The notes beneath the pieces are model-generated. The model saw nothing but the letters and a program-made list of their open reading frames with translations, was not told the origin of the DNA and ran no database searches. A program made the position numbers and the translations under genes. This document shows, piece after piece, positions 1 to 8,966 of a stretch of 64,000 bases of DNA; position 1 is the stretch's first letter; each line of letters opens with the position of its first letter. Source of the DNA: Arthrobacter sp. S39 (GTDB taxonomy: Bacteria > Actinomycetota > Actinomycetes > Actinomycetales > Micrococcaceae); contig NZ_SIHX01000002.1 in NCBI RefSeq assembly GCF_004320525.1, positions 1-64,000 of the forward strand. The letters run 5' to 3'.

Positions 1-93
1 CACGTCGCGCAGGAACTCAACGGACGCCCACGCAAAACGCTCGGCTGGAAAACTCCAGCCGAGCGTTTACGTGATTTACTACTAACCACCTAA
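1..93 (+). CDS. IS30-family transposase, C-terminal end (partial)
   Basis: The first 30 codons of the window read through to a TAA at 91-93 and encode a tail with ELNGRPRKTLGWKTPAERL, the characteristic C-terminal motif of IS30-family transposases (DDE enzymes that join the element ends to target DNA). Only the end of the gene is visible; the catalytic core lies to the left of the window, so it cannot be told whether the element is intact. The gene is followed by what looks like the element's right end, which runs into the stop codon of the next gene on the other strand. Confidence 0.85.
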   Translation, partial: HVAQELNGRPRKTLGWKTPAERLRDLLLTT

Positions 94-118
94 CCAACAG
101 GTGTTGCAACGACCCCTA
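94..118. mobile_element. Probable right end of the IS30-type element
   Basis: The 25 bases after the transposase stop contain CAGGTGTTGCAACGACC, which resembles the terminal inverted repeat of actinobacterial IS30-family elements as I remember them. The matching left end is outside the window, so the exact boundary and the target duplication cannot be fixed. The TAG stop of the oxidoreductase on the minus strand lies at 118-116, directly at or inside this presumed end. Confidence 0.5.
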
Positions 119-1180
119 GAATCCAAGCAGTTCGCGGGCCTTTTCTATTATTTTTAGGACCTCGACGGCGGCTGCCGGGTTTACCGGGAGGGGCAGCTTG
201 GAGGCGGTGCCGCCGTCGTTGATCTTGGCTGCCAGCAGCCGGTAGAACTCGGGGTAGGCGCCGCGTTCGGTGGGCAGCGCGTCCAGGTGCCCGTCACGGC
301 CGAGCATGCCTGCCCACTCCGGCGCCTCGACCCCGAACTCGACGTCCAGCGGGCTGCCGCCGGCCACGATGTACGGCTCCTGCGGGTCGATCCCGTGCTT
401 GGTGAACGCGCCCGCGGATCCGAGGATGCGGAAACGCGGACCCTGCTGGGCGCAGAGCATGTTCATGCCCAGGTGGCTGGTCACGCCGGACTCGTGGTCG
501 AGGACGAGGAAAACGTCATCGTCCACCTGCTCGCTAGGACGCCGCGCCTGCAGCTCCGCGTGGGCCACCGTGGCCGGACCGAACAGCAAAAGCGCCTGGT
601 CGATGAGGTGCGTGCCGAGGTCGAACAGCACGCCGCCGCCGTCCGCTGCGGTGGCCTGGGCCTTCCATGCCTTTGAAATATCCGGGGACCAGCGTTCAAA
701 GCTGGACTCGAAGCGGTTTACGCTTCCCAGGGCTTCACCGGCCAGCAGCTTCCGGACCGTGAGGAAATCGCCGTCCCAGCGCCGGTTCTGGAAGACCGTG
801 AGTACCCGTCCCAGCCGCTCCGCGAGGGCGATCAGTTCCTGCCCCTCGGCGGACCGGACCACGAACGGCTTGTCCACCACCACATCGAGCCCGGCCTCCA
901 GCGCGGCCTTGGCCAACGGGTAGTGCGTTGCGGGAGGTGTCCCCAGCACCACGAGATCAAGGTCCCCGGCCAGCGCAAGGACGGCGTCGCCGTCGGGCAC
1001 TGTTCTGACGCCTGGATACCGCTCCACCGCGGCAGCCTGCCGTCCGGCGTCGGATGTTGCGACGACGTCCAGCGAGTAGCGGGCGTCCGCCGCAATCAGC
1101 GGCGCATGGAAGACGCTCCCTGAGAGTCCATAGCCGACGACGGCGGTGCAGATGGTGCGTTCAGCTTCAGTCCCGGTCAT
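116..1180 (-). CDS. Gfo/Idh/MocA-family oxidoreductase
   Basis: 354-residue NAD(P)-dependent oxidoreductase, probably acting on a sugar, inositol or similar polyol; the substrate cannot be told from sequence. An N-terminal Rossmann motif GYGLSGSVFHAP starts near residue 16, the family's (E/D)KP motif appears as VDKPF near residue 106, and the C-terminal domain carries GGVLFDLGTHLIDQ, with the family's catalytic His region. The ATG at 1180 was preferred over an upstream in-frame ATG because the Rossmann fold starts shortly after it. The length is normal for the family. The 3' end meets the end of an IS30-type element, so the last residues may have been altered by insertion. It is not in an operon with the ABC importer: a hairpin separates them. 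Confidence 0.85.
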   Translation of the reverse strand: MTGTEAERTICTAVVGYGLSGSVFHAPLIAADARYSLDVVATSDAGRQAAAVERYPGVRTVPDGDAVLALAGDLDLVVLGTPPATHYPLAKAALEAGLDVVVDKPFVVRSAEGQELIALAERLGRVLTVFQNRRWDGDFLTVRKLLAGEALGSVNRFESSFERWSPDISKAWKAQATAADGGGVLFDLGTHLIDQALLLFGPATVAHAELQARRPSEQVDDDVFLVLDHESGVTSHLGMNMLCAQQGPRFRILGSAGAFTKHGIDPQEPYIVAGGSPLDVEFGVEAPEWAGMLGRDGHLDALPTERGAYPEFYRLLAAKINDGGTASKLPLPVNPAAAVEVLKIIEKARELLGF

Positions 1181-1233
1181 AAGGGCTAGGCTACCCCCGC
1201 GCACCCTCTGTCACTTCCTGCCGGTTAAAACCA

Positions 1234-1283
1234 AACGCTCTCCCACTTCCAGCCCGGTGACCGACCGAAAGTGAGAGAGCGTT
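1234..1283 (-). terminator. Hairpin terminator after the ABC importer operon
   Basis: The 15-base arms at 1234-1248 and 1269-1283 (AACGCTCTCCCACTT against AAGTGAGAGAGCGTT) pair with one mismatch around a 20-base loop. On the minus strand the stem is followed by TTGGTTTTAACC, a weak T-rich tail. It lies just after the stop of the substrate-binding protein gene and before the oxidoreductase start. Confidence 0.65.
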
Positions 1284-1321
1284 GGCGAAAAACCTGCAAC
1301 AAATCGGTTACAGGGGAGGGG

Positions 1322-3040
1322 CTACTTCTTGACCCAGCCCAGCGTGGTCCAGTCCGGCACCTGCGAGAGGCTCTGGAACAGGGACGGGCCGTAGTTGGCC
1401 AGGCCCGTGCGGACGAAGGAGATCTGCGGGCCGTTCATGACAACACCCATGGAGAAGTACTTCGCCATGTGCTCCTTCTCAACTTCCATTGCTGCCTTGT
1501 TGCGCTCGGCGTTGTCCTCGATGGAGGCGAGGTCGGCGATCTTCTTGTCCAGCTCGGCGTCGCCCAGGCCGTTCTCGTTGACCTTGGAGTCGTAGTACTG
1601 CTTGACGGCGTCGGTGGCGTCCGGACCAACGGTGTAGCCGGAGACGCTCATGTCGAAGTCGCGGCCTCCGATGACCTTGCCGAAGTCGGCGGAGGCGCGC
1701 TGGTCGATGCCAACTTCCATGCCACCGGCCTGGAGCTGCTTCTGCAGGGTCTGCGTGAAGGCCAGGGTGGTGGGATCGTCACCGAAGTTGCTGATCTTGA
1801 ACGCGGCGGGAACGCCACCCTTCTCCATGATTCCGGCAGCGTTCGGGGCGTAGCCGGCGTCGGTCAGGACCTTCTTGGCTGCATCCGCGCCGGTTTCCTT
1901 TACCGGGTAGTTGTCCTGGTAGTACTCGGAGAACGGCAGGAGCATCATGGAGCCGGAACTGGGCTCTTCCCAGTTCAGGCCGTTGAAGCGGACCTTGCGG
2001 AGGGCCTCGCGGTCGACAGCGGCGAAGATGGCCTTGCGGACCGCCACATCCGTGATCTTCTGGGCGTTGATGTTCATGCCGCCGGCGAAGAGCCGCTGGC
2101 CGCGGCGGACTTCGGAGTCCTTGGTGCCCTCGAGCTGCTTGTAGAGGGAGATGGTGTTGGCGGACATGCCGTCAATTTCACCGTTCTTGAACGCGGCGAT
2201 CTGGGCGCTGGTTTCCAGCTGGCGGAAGACCACGCTCTCCAGGACCGGCTTGGTGCCCCACCACTTCTCGTTGGGAACGAGGGTCACGGTCTTGGCTGCG
2301 GCGTCGTACTGGTCCAGTTTGAAGGGGCCGGCCATCCATTCCGGATGCATGTTGCCCACGAAGCCCTCATTGAAGATTGCGGGCGTGTTGACGGCCGGGT
2401 GGATCAGGCCGAAGAAGAGCGAATCAACCGGGTAGACCGGCTGGCTGGTCTTGACGATGATTTCCTTGTCGCTGCTGCCTGCCTCAACGGACTCAACGAA
2501 TTCGTAGGCACCCGAGCTGACGATGTCGTAGCCGGCATCAGGGCTCTTCAGGATGTTCCAGGTGTTCTGGAACGCCTTGATGTCGATGGGTGTGCCGTCG
2601 TTGTAGGTGGCCTTGTCGTTGACCTTGATGGTGACGGTCTGCTTGCCGTCCACCACCTTGCTGTCCACTGACTCGCAGAAGTCCTTGTTCGGCGTCACCT
2701 TGCCGACGAAGTCCACCTTCCAGCAGCCGCCCATGCCGCCGCTGTTCACGGCCACCGGGTTGATCGGGATCTGCAGGGCGGAGTTGTCTGAGCTGTTGCC
2801 GTTGTTGGAGAAACCGTTGAAGTCCGGCCCGATGCTGCCCAGCGGCAGGGTGACTTTGCCGCCCTTCTCAAGATCCGCGACCGGCTTCTCATTGATGCTG
2901 ATGAGCTTGGAGAGGTCGCTTCCTGACTCCTGGCCCTTTGCCGTTTCGGGTCCGGTGGACGTGCCTCCACCGCCACAGGCAGTCAGCGCCAAAGCAGCCG
3001 CAATGGCCGCCGCTCCGCCGATCCTGGTCAGATTCTTCAT
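1322..3040 (-). CDS. ABC importer substrate-binding lipoprotein, SBP family 5
   Basis: 572-residue extracellular lipoprotein of the peptide/nickel-type (DppA/OppA) binding-protein family, expected to capture the substrate of the importer encoded upstream. The N-terminus is a lipoprotein signal peptide with the lipobox LTAC (Cys at about residue 22) followed by a Gly/Ser-rich linker. The body has the SBP_bac_5 pattern, including a SPDAGYDIVSSGAYEFVESV stretch and an NGLNWEEPSSG segment. The ATG at 3040 was chosen because the signal peptide begins there and GGGAA precedes it; the longer open frame upstream overlaps the ATPase gene. It is the last gene of a permease-permease-ATPase-SBP operon. 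The substrate may be oligopeptides or another small solute; sequence alone does not decide. Confidence 0.92.
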   Translation of the reverse strand: MKNLTRIGGAAAIAAALALTACGGGGTSTGPETAKGQESGSDLSKLISINEKPVADLEKGGKVTLPLGSIGPDFNGFSNNGNSSDNSALQIPINPVAVNSGGMGGCWKVDFVGKVTPNKDFCESVDSKVVDGKQTVTIKVNDKATYNDGTPIDIKAFQNTWNILKSPDAGYDIVSSGAYEFVESVEAGSSDKEIIVKTSQPVYPVDSLFFGLIHPAVNTPAIFNEGFVGNMHPEWMAGPFKLDQYDAAAKTVTLVPNEKWWGTKPVLESVVFRQLETSAQIAAFKNGEIDGMSANTISLYKQLEGTKDSEVRRGQRLFAGGMNINAQKITDVAVRKAIFAAVDREALRKVRFNGLNWEEPSSGSMMLLPFSEYYQDNYPVKETGADAAKKVLTDAGYAPNAAGIMEKGGVPAAFKISNFGDDPTTLAFTQTLQKQLQAGGMEVGIDQRASADFGKVIGGRDFDMSVSGYTVGPDATDAVKQYYDSKVNENGLGDAELDKKIADLASIEDNAERNKAAMEVEKEHMAKYFSMGVVMNGPQISFVRTGLANYGPSLFQSLSQVPDWTTLGWVKK

Positions 3041-3092
3041 GGTGTTCCCTTCATTCGTGCGAGTGGTGGTGCTTGTGATGGGTCGAAAAAAT

Positions 3093-5333
3093 CTAGGGTG
3101 CATGGGGTTCCGCCGTTTCGTGGACCACCAGCATGTCCTCGGCCAGCTCGCCGTCCGGGAAGAAACAGGCGAACTGCTGGTCCGCCGGGGGCACCCGGCC
3201 AGACTCCAGGGTTTGTGCCGCGGCCGACGCCGGAACGGATTCGAGCGGCGGTTCGAGGGTGAGGCACTTCTCCTGCTTCGCTGCGGGCAGTGCCGCAAAG
3301 ACGGGGCAGCGGGTGGCGAAGTTGCAGCCCTTGGGCGCATCGAGGGGGGACGGAAGGTCGCCCTGGAGGATGATGCGCTCCCGGGTCCGCTCCAGTTGCG
3401 GATCCGGCACAGGAATTGCTGACAGCAGCGCCCGTGTGTAGGGATGGCGGGGGTTGTCAAAGACCCGGTCCACCTCACCGATCTCCACGATCTTGCCCAG
3501 GTACATCACGGCAACGCGGTTGGAAATGTGCCGGACCACCGAGAGGTCATGGGCAACCATCAGGTAGCTGAGGCCCAGCTCGGCGCGCAGCTGGTCCAGC
3601 AGGTTGATGACTCCGGCCTGGACGGAAACGTCCAGGGCGGACACCGGCTCGTCGAGGACCACAAGCTTCGGGTTCACGGCAAGTGCACGGGCAATGCCCA
3701 CGCGTTGCCGCTGGCCGCCGGAGAACTGGTTGGGGAACCGGTTGACGTGGTCGGGCTGCAGGCCCACCAGCTTCATCAGTTCCATGATGCGCTTCCTGAT
3801 GGCCTGCTTATCCAGGCCGGCATTCTGCAGTGGTTCGGCCAGGACCTCATACACCGTGAACCGGGGATCCAGTGCCCCGGTGGGGTCCTGGAACACCATC
3901 TGCAGCTCGCGGCGCATGGCGCTCCTGGCCTTGCCGGTGGTGGCTTCCTTGTTGCTCAGGCCGCCGATGACCACCTCGCCGTCCTGGTCCTTGTGGAATT
4001 CCATAATTTCCAGCAGGGTGGTGGTTTTACCCGAGCCGGACTCCCCCACGATGGAAAAGCACTCGCCCTCGCGGATGTCGAAGCTCAGGCCGTCCACGGC
4101 CTTGACGGTGCCGATGCGCCGCTTCAGCAGGGCGCCCTTGGTCAGGGGGAAGTGCTTGCGAACGTCCCTGAGCTCCAGCACTGTGGCGCGTTCCCCGCGG
4201 GGGATGGCATCGAAACGGGACACCGGCACCGGGGGTGCCGAGAAAATTTCCAGGACGTCCGCGTCCGAGCCCAGCGCATCGGATTTGATGCAGGCAGCCT
4301 TGTGTCCCGGCTGGCCGCCCGCGGGAAGCAGTTCCGGCTCACCGTCCCTGCAGGCATCCGTCACCAGCGGGCACCTCGGCGCGAACGAGCAGCCGGTGGG
4401 CGTGTAGATGAGGTTGGGCGGGATGCCCTCGATGGGCACCAGCGAAGTCTTCTCCGCCACATCCACGCGCGGCACCGCCCCAAGCAGGCCCATCGTGTAG
4501 GGCATCCTCGGGTCGTAGTAGATGTCATCCACCTGCCCGGTCTCCACCGGCCTTCCGGCGTACATCACCATGATGTCGTCGGCTATGCCCGCCACCACGC
4601 CCAGATCGTGGGTGATCATCACGACGGCGGCGCCGGTCTCCTCCTGCGCCGTGTGAAGCACCTCCAGCACCTGGGCCTGGATCGTGACGTCCAGTGCCGT
4701 CGTCGGCTCATCGGCGATCAGCACCCGCGGGTTGTTGGCGATGGCGATGGCGATCATGACGCGCTGGCGCATTCCGCCGGAGAACTCGTGCGGGAAAGCT
4801 TTGAGCCTGTCCTTCGGGCTGGGAATCCCCACCATGGCCAAAAGTTCGACGGCGCGGGCTTCTTTGGCCTGCTTGCTCATCGTGGGGTTGTGGATAGTGA
4901 GGGCCTCGGTGATCTGGGCCCCCACGGTAAAGACGGGCGTCAGGGACGAGAGCGGGTCCTGGAACACCATGGCGATGTCGTTGCCCCGGTAGGCGCACAT
5001 CGCCTTGTCATTGAGTCCCAGCAGTTCCTTGCCCAGCAGCCGCACGGACCCGGCGATTTCCGCCGTCGGCGGCAGCAGGCCCATGATGGCCAGCGAGGTG
5101 ACGGACTTTCCGGAGCCTGATTCGCCCACGATGCCCAGGGTCTTGCCAGGCATCAGGTCGAAGTCGACTCCGCGGACGGCGTGCACCACTCCGTTTTCGG
5201 AGTTGAACCGGACGTTCAGGTCCCGGACAGACAGGACAGCGTCCGACGGCGAGTAGAGGCCTGCGACCTGGAGCCGTTCGGCGGCTGAGTGTGATGTGGG
5301 GTCCGCCGGTTCGAGGTACGTTCCACTGCTCAT
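3093..5333 (-). CDS. Dipeptide/oligopeptide ABC transporter, fused dual ATPase (DppD-DppF type)
   Basis: 746-residue cytoplasmic ATPase made of two complete ABC domains in one chain, so a single protein supplies both nucleotide-binding sites that many bacteria encode as DppD plus DppF. Each half has a Walker A (GESGSGKSV; GESGSGKTT), an ABC signature (FSGGMRQRV; FSGGQRQRV) and a Walker B (LIADEPTTALDV; VVLDEPVSALDV). Each half ends in an oligopeptide-type C-terminal region with a Cys cluster (CSFAPRCP; CNFATRCP) that may hold an iron-sulfur cluster, as in the MppD/DppD group. The start overlaps the stop of the upstream permease by 4 bases (ATGA), and the binding-protein gene follows after a 52-base gap. 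Confidence 0.95.
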   Translation of the reverse strand: MSSGTYLEPADPTSHSAAERLQVAGLYSPSDAVLSVRDLNVRFNSENGVVHAVRGVDFDLMPGKTLGIVGESGSGKSVTSLAIMGLLPPTAEIAGSVRLLGKELLGLNDKAMCAYRGNDIAMVFQDPLSSLTPVFTVGAQITEALTIHNPTMSKQAKEARAVELLAMVGIPSPKDRLKAFPHEFSGGMRQRVMIAIAIANNPRVLIADEPTTALDVTIQAQVLEVLHTAQEETGAAVVMITHDLGVVAGIADDIMVMYAGRPVETGQVDDIYYDPRMPYTMGLLGAVPRVDVAEKTSLVPIEGIPPNLIYTPTGCSFAPRCPLVTDACRDGEPELLPAGGQPGHKAACIKSDALGSDADVLEIFSAPPVPVSRFDAIPRGERATVLELRDVRKHFPLTKGALLKRRIGTVKAVDGLSFDIREGECFSIVGESGSGKTTTLLEIMEFHKDQDGEVVIGGLSNKEATTGKARSAMRRELQMVFQDPTGALDPRFTVYEVLAEPLQNAGLDKQAIRKRIMELMKLVGLQPDHVNRFPNQFSGGQRQRVGIARALAVNPKLVVLDEPVSALDVSVQAGVINLLDQLRAELGLSYLMVAHDLSVVRHISNRVAVMYLGKIVEIGEVDRVFDNPRHPYTRALLSAIPVPDPQLERTRERIILQGDLPSPLDAPKGCNFATRCPVFAALPAAKQEKCLTLEPPLESVPASAAAQTLESGRVPPADQQFACFFPDGELAEDMLVVHETAEPHAP

Positions 5334-6307
5334 TTCGCCGGCTCCTTAACGCTGTTTTTCTTCTTGGCCTTGCCGGCGGAACTGGAGCTGGGGTCAAAGG
5401 CGTCCCGCAGGCCGTCGTTCATCATGGCCAGGGAACCGGTGAGCAGGAACATCACCGTCAGGGGGACCCAGAACATCCACGGGAAGGTCTGGACCTGTGA
5501 GGTGGCGCCGCCGATCAGCACCCCCAGGCTGACGTCCGGGACCTTGATGCCGATGCCGATGAAGGAGAAGGCGACTTCGGCCAGGATGGCGCCGGTGACA
5601 CCGCGGGTGATGTCGAGGACCAGGAGGGAACCGATGTTGGGTACCAGGTGCCGCCAGACAATCCTGCGGGGCGGGACGCCCATGTACTGGGCCGCCTTGA
5701 CGAAGTCCCGCTGCATCAGCGACATGGACAGGGAACGGATGAGCCGGGCTGTGCCCATCCAGCTGAAGACCAGGAGCACGATGATCAGGAGGAGCCAGCT
5801 GGGCAGGTTCTTCTTGAGTCCGTCCCCTCCGCCGCTGGTGGCCACCGCCACCACGAGCAGGGCCGGCATCATGATCAGGGCCTCGAGGACAAAGAGCATG
5901 ACCTTGTCCACTTTGCCGCCGAAGTAGGCCATGGTGCAGCCGTAGACCGCCGCGATGAGGACGGAGACCAGGCCAACTATCAGGCCGATGAGGATGGAGA
6001 TCCGGGTGCCCTCGACGGTCATGGCGAACAGGTCGATCCCGGCCTGGGAGGTGCCCAGGTAGTGCTCGGCGGAGGGCGGCATGGCGATGTTGAAGGGGTC
6101 GATGGTTTCCTTGTCCCAGGGGGTCAAGTACCCTCCGACGAAGGAGAAGAGGGTCAGGCCGAGGAAAATGAGGAGGCCGGCTACGGCGGTCCTGTTCCGC
6201 ATAAAACGGCGGAAGATGATGGTGGATTTGCCGATGATGACGTCGGCGCTTTCCAGGTGCGCGTCCTGCGCCACGGCTGCCGGGTCAACGGCGTTGAGGT
6301 TGGTCAT
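5330..6307 (-). CDS. ABC transporter permease, DppC/OppC type
   Basis: 325-residue inner-membrane permease of the peptide-type importer. It has the DppC plan: an N-terminal cytoplasmic segment and one membrane helix (AVAGLLIFLGLTLFSFVGGY), then a BPD_transp_1 domain with about five helices. The coupling loop is MGVPPRRIVWRHLVPNIGSL, matching the EAA motif that contacts the ATPase. It begins 2 bases after the first permease gene and overlaps the ATPase start by 4 bases, so the four importer genes are surely co-transcribed. Confidence 0.93.
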   Translation of the reverse strand: MTNLNAVDPAAVAQDAHLESADVIIGKSTIIFRRFMRNRTAVAGLLIFLGLTLFSFVGGYLTPWDKETIDPFNIAMPPSAEHYLGTSQAGIDLFAMTVEGTRISILIGLIVGLVSVLIAAVYGCTMAYFGGKVDKVMLFVLEALIMMPALLVVAVATSGGGDGLKKNLPSWLLLIIVLLVFSWMGTARLIRSLSMSLMQRDFVKAAQYMGVPPRRIVWRHLVPNIGSLLVLDITRGVTGAILAEVAFSFIGIGIKVPDVSLGVLIGGATSQVQTFPWMFWVPLTVMFLLTGSLAMMNDGLRDAFDPSSSSAGKAKKKNSVKEPAK

Positions 6308-6309
6308 GG

Positions 6310-7293
6310 CTACTGCACCCTCACTCTCGGGTCAACAAGCGTGGTGGCGAAGTCTGCCAGGATGGCGCCCAGTGCGAAGATGACCGACCCGTAGGCCAGC
6401 GTTGCCGTGGCCGCGTTGACGTCCTGGAGCGAGATGGCGTCGATGCTCCAACTGCCGACGCCGGGCCAGGCAAAGATTTTTTCTGCGAAGAAGCCGCCTG
6501 CGAAGATGGCCGGGATGGTGAAGGCGATGCTTTGGGCCACGGGGATAAACGAGACGCGGAGGGCGTGCCGGGAGATGGCCTGGTTCCGGGTCAGGCCCTT
6601 GGCGCGGGCCGTGCGGACGAAATCCGCGTTGACGTTGTCCAGCAGGTATTGCCGCTGCGCGATCTGGTACGAGCCCCAGCCCACCAGCGTGATGGCCACG
6701 GTGGGTACTGCGTAGTGTGCCAGCATGTCCAGGGACTGGGCCCAGCCCTGTTCCATGCCGGGCGTCGAGATGCCCGTGACGAAGAAAATCCGCTCACCGA
6801 CGGTTTCGTTGATGTTGATGGCACCCAGCTGCACCAGGAAGTAGGCGATGGGTGCGGGCACGATGTATGCAAGGTAACTGTAGGACGTGATGACCCGGTC
6901 CTGGAACTTGTACTGGCGGGCCGCCGAGTACACACCGAGGGCGACGCCGATCACGAGCGTCAGGATGATGGATGCAAGGAACAGGCGGGTGGAAATCCAC
7001 ACCCGGTCGCCAAATTCGGCGTTGACGAAGGCGCCATTCGGACTGCGGCCCCAGTCCCACCTGGTCACGATGCCCGTCAGCCACTCCACGTAGCGTTCCC
7101 ACGGGCTAAGATCCGGGTCCAGGCCCTTGAGGCGCATGGAGTTCGCGACCTGCTCGGGGGTGGGGCGGGGAATCCGCTCCTGCTCCAGCAGCGCGGGCTT
7201 GAGGGAGCTGACCGCCAGGAAGTAACCGGCCGAAGTGGTCAGGAAGATCATAAAAACATACGTGATTCCGCGCTTGGCGAGGTACCGGAGCAT
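6310..7293 (-). CDS. ABC transporter permease, DppB/OppB type
   Basis: 327-residue membrane permease, partner of the DppC-type protein encoded next. It starts with a first helix in the usual DppB position (RGITYVFMIFLTTSAGYFLA), then a periplasmic segment, then a BPD_transp_1 domain. The EAA-type loop reads ARAKGLTRNQAISRHALRVS. The ATG at 7293 fits the usual DppB N-terminus (MLRYLAKRG); an in-frame ATG at 7332 would add 13 residues and cannot be excluded because neither site has a strong ribosome-binding sequence. It is the first gene of the importer operon. Confidence 0.92.
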   Translation of the reverse strand: MLRYLAKRGITYVFMIFLTTSAGYFLAVSSLKPALLEQERIPRPTPEQVANSMRLKGLDPDLSPWERYVEWLTGIVTRWDWGRSPNGAFVNAEFGDRVWISTRLFLASIILTLVIGVALGVYSAARQYKFQDRVITSYSYLAYIVPAPIAYFLVQLGAININETVGERIFFVTGISTPGMEQGWAQSLDMLAHYAVPTVAITLVGWGSYQIAQRQYLLDNVNADFVRTARAKGLTRNQAISRHALRVSFIPVAQSIAFTIPAIFAGGFFAEKIFAWPGVGSWSIDAISLQDVNAATATLAYGSVIFALGAILADFATTLVDPRVRVQ

Positions 7294-7658
7294 GTGGCAG
7301 CTACTTCTGAATCGCCGCTGCCGGGTGCTCATCCTGAAGTATCAGGGGACGCCGGTGCATAGGCTCCGGGGCATTGGCCGTAAGTGCAATCACGAGCTTG
7401 ATCCTTCCGTCGTCCCCGGCCAGGCAGGGGATGCGCCGCCACTTCCGGGTTCTTCACCAGCGGGTAGCTGGCTTCCCGCAGCCGTTGCCGGCCAGGCCCT
7501 GGTGGACTATGTTGCGGGTCACATTCCAGAGGAAACTACCACATGGAATGGACCAAAAACCGGGCAATGCCGCGGAAACCACGCGCCCCGTATCAGATCG
7601 TTATGAATAATTCTGTGGAATTGATTTGACTGGACGACTGCCCGGCCTGAGGCGTAAT
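7294..7658. other. Intergenic region upstream of the ABC importer operon
   Basis: This 365-base stretch holds no convincing gene; the short open frames in it lack family features and ribosome-binding sites. It must contain the importer operon promoter on the minus strand. The only AT-rich part is about 7595-7632, and I could not pick a clear -35/-10 pair there. A weak inverted repeat CATTCC/GGAATG lies at 7522-7527 and 7545-7550. Confidence 0.5.
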
Positions 7659-8276
7659 CTACGCCCCGCGCACCACCCGTGTGACTAGTTCACGCCAGGA
7701 TTCGACCAGACGCCCGGGTTCGATGCCATGGACGCGGACCGCATGAAGCAGCCGCTCCGGGTCCAGCGTGGCACTCAGGGCCATGGCCATCAGGCGGGGG
7801 TCCGCGTCCATGCCTTCCGCGCGCAGCAGCAGTTCAATATGGCGGTGCCAGAGGACGGCGGCCGGTACGTCAAAGCGGTTGTAGGCGGACTCGTCGGCCG
7901 CGCGGGCAAGTTCCCCGTATTCCAGCACATACGCGATGCGGGCGGCGCCGAACGCGACGAGCCGCTCCAGACCCGGAGCGCCCGGACCAAGCGGCGGCGG
8001 GCCGAACATAAAGCGGGCCTGGAAGTCCGCCTCGGAGTCACTCAGAAGCGTCATCATCAGGCCGGCCCTGCTGCCAAACCGGCGGAAGACAGTCCCTTTG
8101 CCCACACCGGCGCGCTCGGCGAGCCTGTCCATGGTGAGCCCGTCGGCGCCGCATTCCTCTATCAGTTCACGCGCGGCCCCCAGCAGGCGCTCACGGTTCC
8201 TGGCGGCGTCGCTGCGCTCGGTGACCGGTCCGGACAGGGATCCGGGGCGCAATGGGATGAAGCTCACATCCCACAT
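7659..8276 (-). CDS. TetR/AcrR-family transcriptional regulator
   Basis: About 205 residues. The N-terminal helix-turn-helix is clear: GLTMDRLAERAGVGKGTVFRRFGSRAGL, the TetR recognition-helix pattern, followed by an alpha-helical ligand-binding domain typical in size. The ATG at 8276 was chosen; a GTG at 8267 would remove three residues. It is transcribed away from the FMN reductase gene at 8392, with a palindrome between them, so it most likely represses that reductase and itself. The reductase pairing suggests an inducer such as a quinone, azo compound or other electrophile, which is inference only. Confidence 0.88.
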   Translation of the reverse strand: MWDVSFIPLRPGSLSGPVTERSDAARNRERLLGAARELIEECGADGLTMDRLAERAGVGKGTVFRRFGSRAGLMMTLLSDSEADFQARFMFGPPPLGPGAPGLERLVAFGAARIAYVLEYGELARAADESAYNRFDVPAAVLWHRHIELLLRAEGMDADPRLMAMALSATLDPERLLHAVRVHGIEPGRLVESWRELVTRVVRGA

Positions 8277-8298
8277 TCTAGACCCCGGGAATATTATC

Positions 8299-8312
8299 CG
8301 GACCGTAGTCCG
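8299..8312. promoter_or_regulatory. Probable TetR operator
   Basis: CGGACCGTAGTCCG is an inverted repeat with 5-base arms (CGGAC/GTCCG) around CGTA. It lies 22 bases upstream of the TetR start and 79 bases before the divergent reductase start, next to TATTAT (8292-8297). Position and symmetry fit a shared operator. Confidence 0.55.
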
Positions 8313-8391
8313 TTTAGACGGTGAAGGCCTCAACAGCCTGAGTTTCCGAACCAGCCTGCGGACCTGCCGCAGCCCAGACCCAGGAGCCACC

Positions 8392-8955
8392 ATGTCAAAG
8401 AGCACCGTCCTTACCCTCGTCGGCAGCCTCCGCGCCGAGTCCACCAACCAGAAGCTTGCCGAGGCCATTGCCCTGAACGCGCCCGAGCATGTTGACGTGG
8501 TCATCCACGAAAGCCTCGGCAACATCCCGTTCTACAACGAGGACATCGACGTGGAAGGCCAGGTCCCCGCCGCAGCCGCCGCACTGCGCGCCGCCGCCAA
8601 CGAAGCCGATACCCTCCTGCTCGTCACTCCGGAGCACAACGGCACCGTGCCGGCGTCCCTGAAGAACGCCATCGACTGGCTGTCCCGCCCCTTCGGCGCC
8701 GGCGCCCTGGCAGGCAAGCCCACCGGCGTCGTCGGTACCGCCTTTGGCCAGTTCGGCGGCGTGTGGGCCCAGGACGAAGCCCGGAAGGCTGTCGGCATCG
8801 CCGGCGCGCAGGTGCTCGAGGACGTCAAGCTGGCAGTTCCCGGCTCCATGGTCCGCTTCGCCGAGCTGCACCCGAAGGATGACGTTGAGGTTGTGGAGCA
8901 GATCAAGGGTGTCTTTGACGCCCTTGACGCCGCACGCACCGCCGCCGCCGCCTGA
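8392..8955 (+). CDS. NADPH-dependent FMN reductase (azoreductase/chromate-reductase type)
   Basis: 187-residue cytoplasmic flavodoxin-fold reductase. The N-terminus carries the FMN-phosphate loop LVGSLRAESTNQKLAEAI, and the middle has TPEHNGTVPASLKNAIDWLSRP, the family's (P)EYNxxxP(A/G)xLKNAIDW signature in slightly changed form. Enzymes of this group use NAD(P)H to reduce FMN, quinones, azo dyes or chromate. CAGGAG lies upstream of the ATG. It is divergent from the TetR gene, so it is probably its main target, and a strong hairpin terminator follows, making it a single-gene transcript. Confidence 0.9.
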   Translation: MSKSTVLTLVGSLRAESTNQKLAEAIALNAPEHVDVVIHESLGNIPFYNEDIDVEGQVPAAAAALRAAANEADTLLLVTPEHNGTVPASLKNAIDWLSRPFGAGALAGKPTGVVGTAFGQFGGVWAQDEARKAVGIAGAQVLEDVKLAVPGSMVRFAELHPKDDVEVVEQIKGVFDALDAARTAAAA

Positions 8956-8966
8956 CACTGATACCG

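Noticed and set aside
1271..2671. Long plus-strand open frame of about 466 codons
   Set aside because: It lies opposite the substrate-binding protein gene; its translation has no recognisable motif and is a by-product of high GC at third positions.
3444..5120. Plus-strand open frame of 558 codons
   Set aside because: Antisense to the dual ATPase gene, His/Gly/Asp-rich composition without a family, no ribosome-binding site.
3093..5333. Dual ATPase as a sequencing fusion of two genes
   Set aside because: Both halves are full length with complete Walker A, signature and Walker B motifs, and this fused arrangement is common in the family.
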